A DNA stretch of 8,893 nt, from assembly GCA_937981945.1 (NCBI GenBank), contig CALJNJ010000264.1:1-8893 (forward strand), read 5' to 3'. The DNA comes from an uncultured Caulobacterales bacterium (lineage in GTDB: Bacteria > Pseudomonadota > Alphaproteobacteria > Caulobacterales > Maricaulaceae). Position 1 is the first letter of the stretch. The number at the start of each line of letters is the position of its first letter. Made by a program: the position numbers and the translations under genes. This document shows positions 6,978-8,893 of the stretch, one piece after another. The notes under the pieces were generated by a model. That model was given only the letters and a program-made list of their open reading frames with translations. It made no database searches and was not told the origin of the DNA.

Positions 6978-7828
6978 AGACCATAGGCGGACGACAATTT
7001 TGGGGCGATGTCTATTATTTTCAGGGCTATCGCATCCAGCAAAATATCGTAACCCGGCATTATCGGTTACTGAATCCTGACGATATTCGTTTGGCATTCG
7101 GGAAGTACGAAACCTGTATCGGGAAGATGAAAAAAATTCGTCTTAAGCGCAATTTGTCAGCCATGACGGGGAAAGCCGTTATTTTGGTTCACGGCATTAT
7201 GCGCTCGTCAAAATCCTTTGGCCCGCTGGAGAAAAAACTGCGCGAAAACGGCTATCTGGTTTTCGGCTTTGACTATCCCAGTACGCGGATCCCCATCACG
7301 GAATCTGCTGAATATTTACGCCGCTGTATTGAATCGCTGGAAGGCATTTCCGAAATCAGTTTGATTGTTCATTCCATGGGCGGATTAGTGGTTCGAAGCA
7401 TGCTCATGCATAATACGGATCCGCGGATCAAACGCATGGTCATGATGGGCGTTCCCAATAAGGGCGCCGTGCCGGCAGATTTACTCAAAGACAATCCGCT
7501 GTTTAAAACCTTTCTCGGACCTGCCGGGCAACAACTTGGCACAAAAGACGGCCTGATCCCAAGTCTGCCGGTTCCTGAGTTTGAATTTGGCGTTTTGGCC
7601 GGGGGCAAAGGGGATAAAAAAGGCTATAATCCTTTACTGCCGGGTGATGATGACGGCACGGTCTCTGTCGCCAGCACGCGCCTGGAAGGCGCATCCGATT
7701 TTATGATGGAACCGATCCTGCATTCATTTTTGATGTTTAATGAAAAATGCGTGGATGCGACCATGAACTTTCTCGAACACGGCAAGTTTAGAGCTGACGC
7801 CCCGGCGCAGCCCATTCCTCAAGACTAA
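6974..7828 (+). CDS. Alpha/beta hydrolase (lipase/esterase-like, PGAP1/DUF676 type)
   Basis: A 284-residue alpha/beta-fold hydrolase. The oxyanion block is LVHGIMRSS (71-79). The nucleophile elbow is VHSMGG (132-137) with S134, followed by the acid in GDDDGTV (224-230) and the histidine at H250 in LHSFLMF (249-255), so the triad looks complete. The HSMGG elbow, the MGVPNKG block (158-164) and the late acidic GDDDG resemble cytoplasmic triacylglycerol-lipase and PGAP1-like esterases; the substrate cannot be read from the sequence. There is no signal peptide. About 65 residues precede the hydrolase fold and contain GRQFWGD and a run of aromatic and basic residues (6-60), which I do not recognise as a named domain. 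The ATG overlaps the glycosylase stop (ATGA) with only CGGA-like pairing upstream, implying coupled translation. The next gene follows after 15 bp. Confidence 0.85.
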   Translation: MKTIGGRQFWGDVYYFQGYRIQQNIVTRHYRLLNPDDIRLAFGKYETCIGKMKKIRLKRNLSAMTGKAVILVHGIMRSSKSFGPLEKKLRENGYLVFGFDYPSTRIPITESAEYLRRCIESLEGISEISLIVHSMGGLVVRSMLMHNTDPRIKRMVMMGVPNKGAVPADLLKDNPLFKTFLGPAGQQLGTKDGLIPSLPVPEFEFGVLAGGKGDKKGYNPLLPGDDDGTVSVASTRLEGASDFMMEPILHSFLMFNEKCVDATMNFLEHGKFRADAPAQPIPQD

Positions 7829-7834
7829 AAATAC

Positions 7835-7838
7835 GGAG
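7835..7838 (+). promoter_or_regulatory. Ribosome binding site of the metallo-beta-lactamase-like gene
   Basis: GGAG lies five bases before the ATG at 7844, the best-placed Shine-Dalgarno in the plus operon. Confidence 0.65.
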
Positions 7839-7843
7839 AAATT

Positions 7844-8647
7844 ATGTCTCGTTTGATCCATTCTTTTTTGATGGCCGGCGCTCTGTCTTTGGCCGCTTGC
7901 GGTTCCAAAGAGGCTCCGAAACCGGAACCGAAAATCGAGACCCCCAAAGAGGAACCCGAAGATTTGGGATCCCTGGTTTCCGTTAAAAAACTGACCGACG
8001 GAGTTTGGATCCATACATCGTCAAAAGCACTGCCGGGCGCAGGTGTCCTGCCGTCCAACGGACTGGCTGTCGCTGACGGTGACGGTCTTATTTTGGTGGA
8101 CACGGCGTGGGGCGAATTGGCCACACAGGAGCTCGCCAAAAAGCTGAAAAAAGAAACCGGCAAAGACATCACCAAAGTGGTGATCACACATTTTCATTAT
8201 GACCGCCTGGCCGGCGTTGACTGGCTCGAAGATCAAGGCGCGACCGTTTACACACATCCGGATACGCCGGGCCTGAGCTTGCCTTTGGGGACGCCCGTGC
8301 CGAACACAACCGTGCCGGAATTATCGGAAATCGGTGCCCGCACCAATATCGGCCCCATTGAGATATCTTTTCCGGGTCCGGCCCACACATCCGATAATTT
8401 AATGGTTTGGGTCAAAGAGCCCAAACTGCTGTTTGGCGGCTGCGCGGTGCGCGCCGATCATCACAAAAGCCTCGGTAATCTGGCCCATGCTGACCTGTCC
8501 AATTGGGGGAAATCCATCGCTTGGGCCAAAACCACTTATGGCGATGCGCGCATGGTGGTCCCGAGCCACGGCAATCCGGCCGGCGCTGAATTACTGGTTC
8601 ACACTATGGCTTTGGTGGAAAAAACCGTCAAAGAGACTAAAGACTAA
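7844..8647 (+). CDS. Subclass B1-type metallo-beta-lactamase homologue, lipoprotein
   Basis: A 267-residue lipoprotein with a metallo-beta-lactamase fold. The signal is MSRLIHSFLMAGALSLAAC with the lipobox LAAC and lipidated C19. A Pro/Lys/Glu-rich tether (21-40) follows, and with Gly after the cysteine the outer membrane is the likely site, facing the periplasm. The zinc ligands of subclass B1 are all present in the right order: HFHYD (H116, H118, D120), H181 in GPAHTSDN, C200 in FGGCAVR and H242 in PSHGNP. Other B1 blocks are DGVWIHTS (52-59), SNGLAV (71-76), LVDTAWG (84-90) and LGNLAHADL (210-218). The cysteine ligand separates it from B3 enzymes and glyoxalase-like relatives. Differences from clinical enzymes are Arg at R203 where Lys (standard position 224) is usual, and Ala before H181. 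Length is close to NDM-1, which is also a lipoprotein. Beta-lactam hydrolysis is likely from the motifs but not shown. It is the last gene of the plus operon. Confidence 0.88.
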   Translation: MSRLIHSFLMAGALSLAACGSKEAPKPEPKIETPKEEPEDLGSLVSVKKLTDGVWIHTSSKALPGAGVLPSNGLAVADGDGLILVDTAWGELATQELAKKLKKETGKDITKVVITHFHYDRLAGVDWLEDQGATVYTHPDTPGLSLPLGTPVPNTTVPELSEIGARTNIGPIEISFPGPAHTSDNLMVWVKEPKLLFGGCAVRADHHKSLGNLAHADLSNWGKSIAWAKTTYGDARMVVPSHGNPAGAELLVHTMALVEKTVKETKD

Positions 8648-8893
8648 TCTCCTCTGACGGCCTTTAACGCCGCCAGATTATCAACGTCGATTAAGGTTCT
8701 CAGCTTTACAATATCCCCGCTGAAATTTCGGGATATATCCGACAGGGTCGCGTCGCTTGACCAGCGCACATTTTCAAATTTTGAAGGGCTGACCGGCCCG
8801 CAAGCCCCCATGAGCCAAAACCCGCCATCATCGGCCGGACCGAACACCGCCCGGCCGGGCTTGATGGCCCGAAAGGCCGCGCCGATATCAGCG
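8644..8893 (-). CDS. TIGR04282/DUF2064 glycosyltransferase, C-terminal part (cut by window edge)
   Basis: The last 82 codons of a minus-strand gene that enters from the right edge. The reading frame is open to the edge, so the GTG at 8847 is an internal valine and not a start. The block AVFGPADDGGFWLMG is the hallmark of the nucleotidyl/glycosyltransferase-like family called DUF2064 (TIGR04282, rSAM/selenodomain-associated protein 1), followed by the family's late blocks FENVRWSSD and LRTLIDVDN. The fold is related to GT-A nucleotide-sugar enzymes and MobA. The substrate is unknown. It converges on the metallo-beta-lactamase-like gene, and the two stop codons share bases. There is no hairpin between them. 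Confidence 0.85.
   Translation of the reverse strand, partial: ADIGAAFRAIKPGRAVFGPADDGGFWLMGACGPVSPSKFENVRWSSDATLSDISRNFSGDIVKLRTLIDVDNLAALKAVRGD

Noticed and set aside
7825..8187. A 120-codon minus-strand frame over the start of the metallo-beta-lactamase-like gene
   Set aside because: It is antisense to the signal peptide and tether; the low-complexity plus-strand sequence keeps the opposite strand open by chance.
8845..8847. GTG at 8847 as the start of a short minus-strand gene
   Set aside because: The frame continues to the window edge with family-like sequence before it (AAFRAIKPGRA), so this valine is internal and the gene is cut by the edge.

Overview
The window looks like chromosomal DNA of an alphaproteobacterium with a moderate GC content (by eye around half). 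The clues are the run ETF-ubiquinone oxidoreductase, TPR lipoprotein, ispE, with a family-4-like uracil-DNA glycosylase on the other side, an arrangement I remember from alphaproteobacteria such as Rhodobacterales and Hyphomonas-type genomes. The glycosylase itself is the cysteine-poor form I associate with that class. I see no phage, IS element, CRISPR, tRNA or rRNA. Genes are packed tightly; the only intergenic stretch over 20 bases is a 134-bp divergent region.

Left half, minus strand (about 4653 down to 1): a four-gene operon in transcriptional order. It holds ETF-ubiquinone oxidoreductase (4653-2992), a 573-aa outer-membrane-type TPR lipoprotein (2982-1261), ispE of the MEP isoprenoid pathway (1256-387), and the first 130 codons of a MraY/WecA-type polyprenyl-phosphate sugar-1-phosphate transferase (390 to the window edge). 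Gaps are 9 bp, 4 bp and then a 4-bp ATGA overlap. IspE supplies isoprenoid precursors and the transferase uses a polyprenyl phosphate, so the last two genes touch the same lipid-carrier pathway.

Middle (4654-4787): the divergent intergenic region. It holds a 6-bp inverted repeat with an 8-bp spacer and a 19-codon open frame whose stop overlaps the next start as ATGA.

Right half, plus strand (4788-8647): a second tight operon. It holds a fused RimB-like (retropepsin-like) plus RimK (ATP-grasp ligase) protein, a family-4-like uracil-DNA glycosylase with only one cysteine in the whole protein, an alpha/beta hydrolase, and a lipoprotein carrying every zinc ligand of a subclass B1 metallo-beta-lactamase. 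Joints are 9 bp, a 4-bp ATGA overlap and 15 bp. At the far right a minus-strand gene of the TIGR04282/DUF2064 glycosyltransferase type runs in from beyond the edge and its stop overlaps the stop of the beta-lactamase-like gene.

The items most worth a second look are the B1-type metallo-beta-lactamase homologue built into a housekeeping operon, the RimB-RimK fusion, and the uracil-DNA glycosylase that has lost the iron-sulfur ligands.
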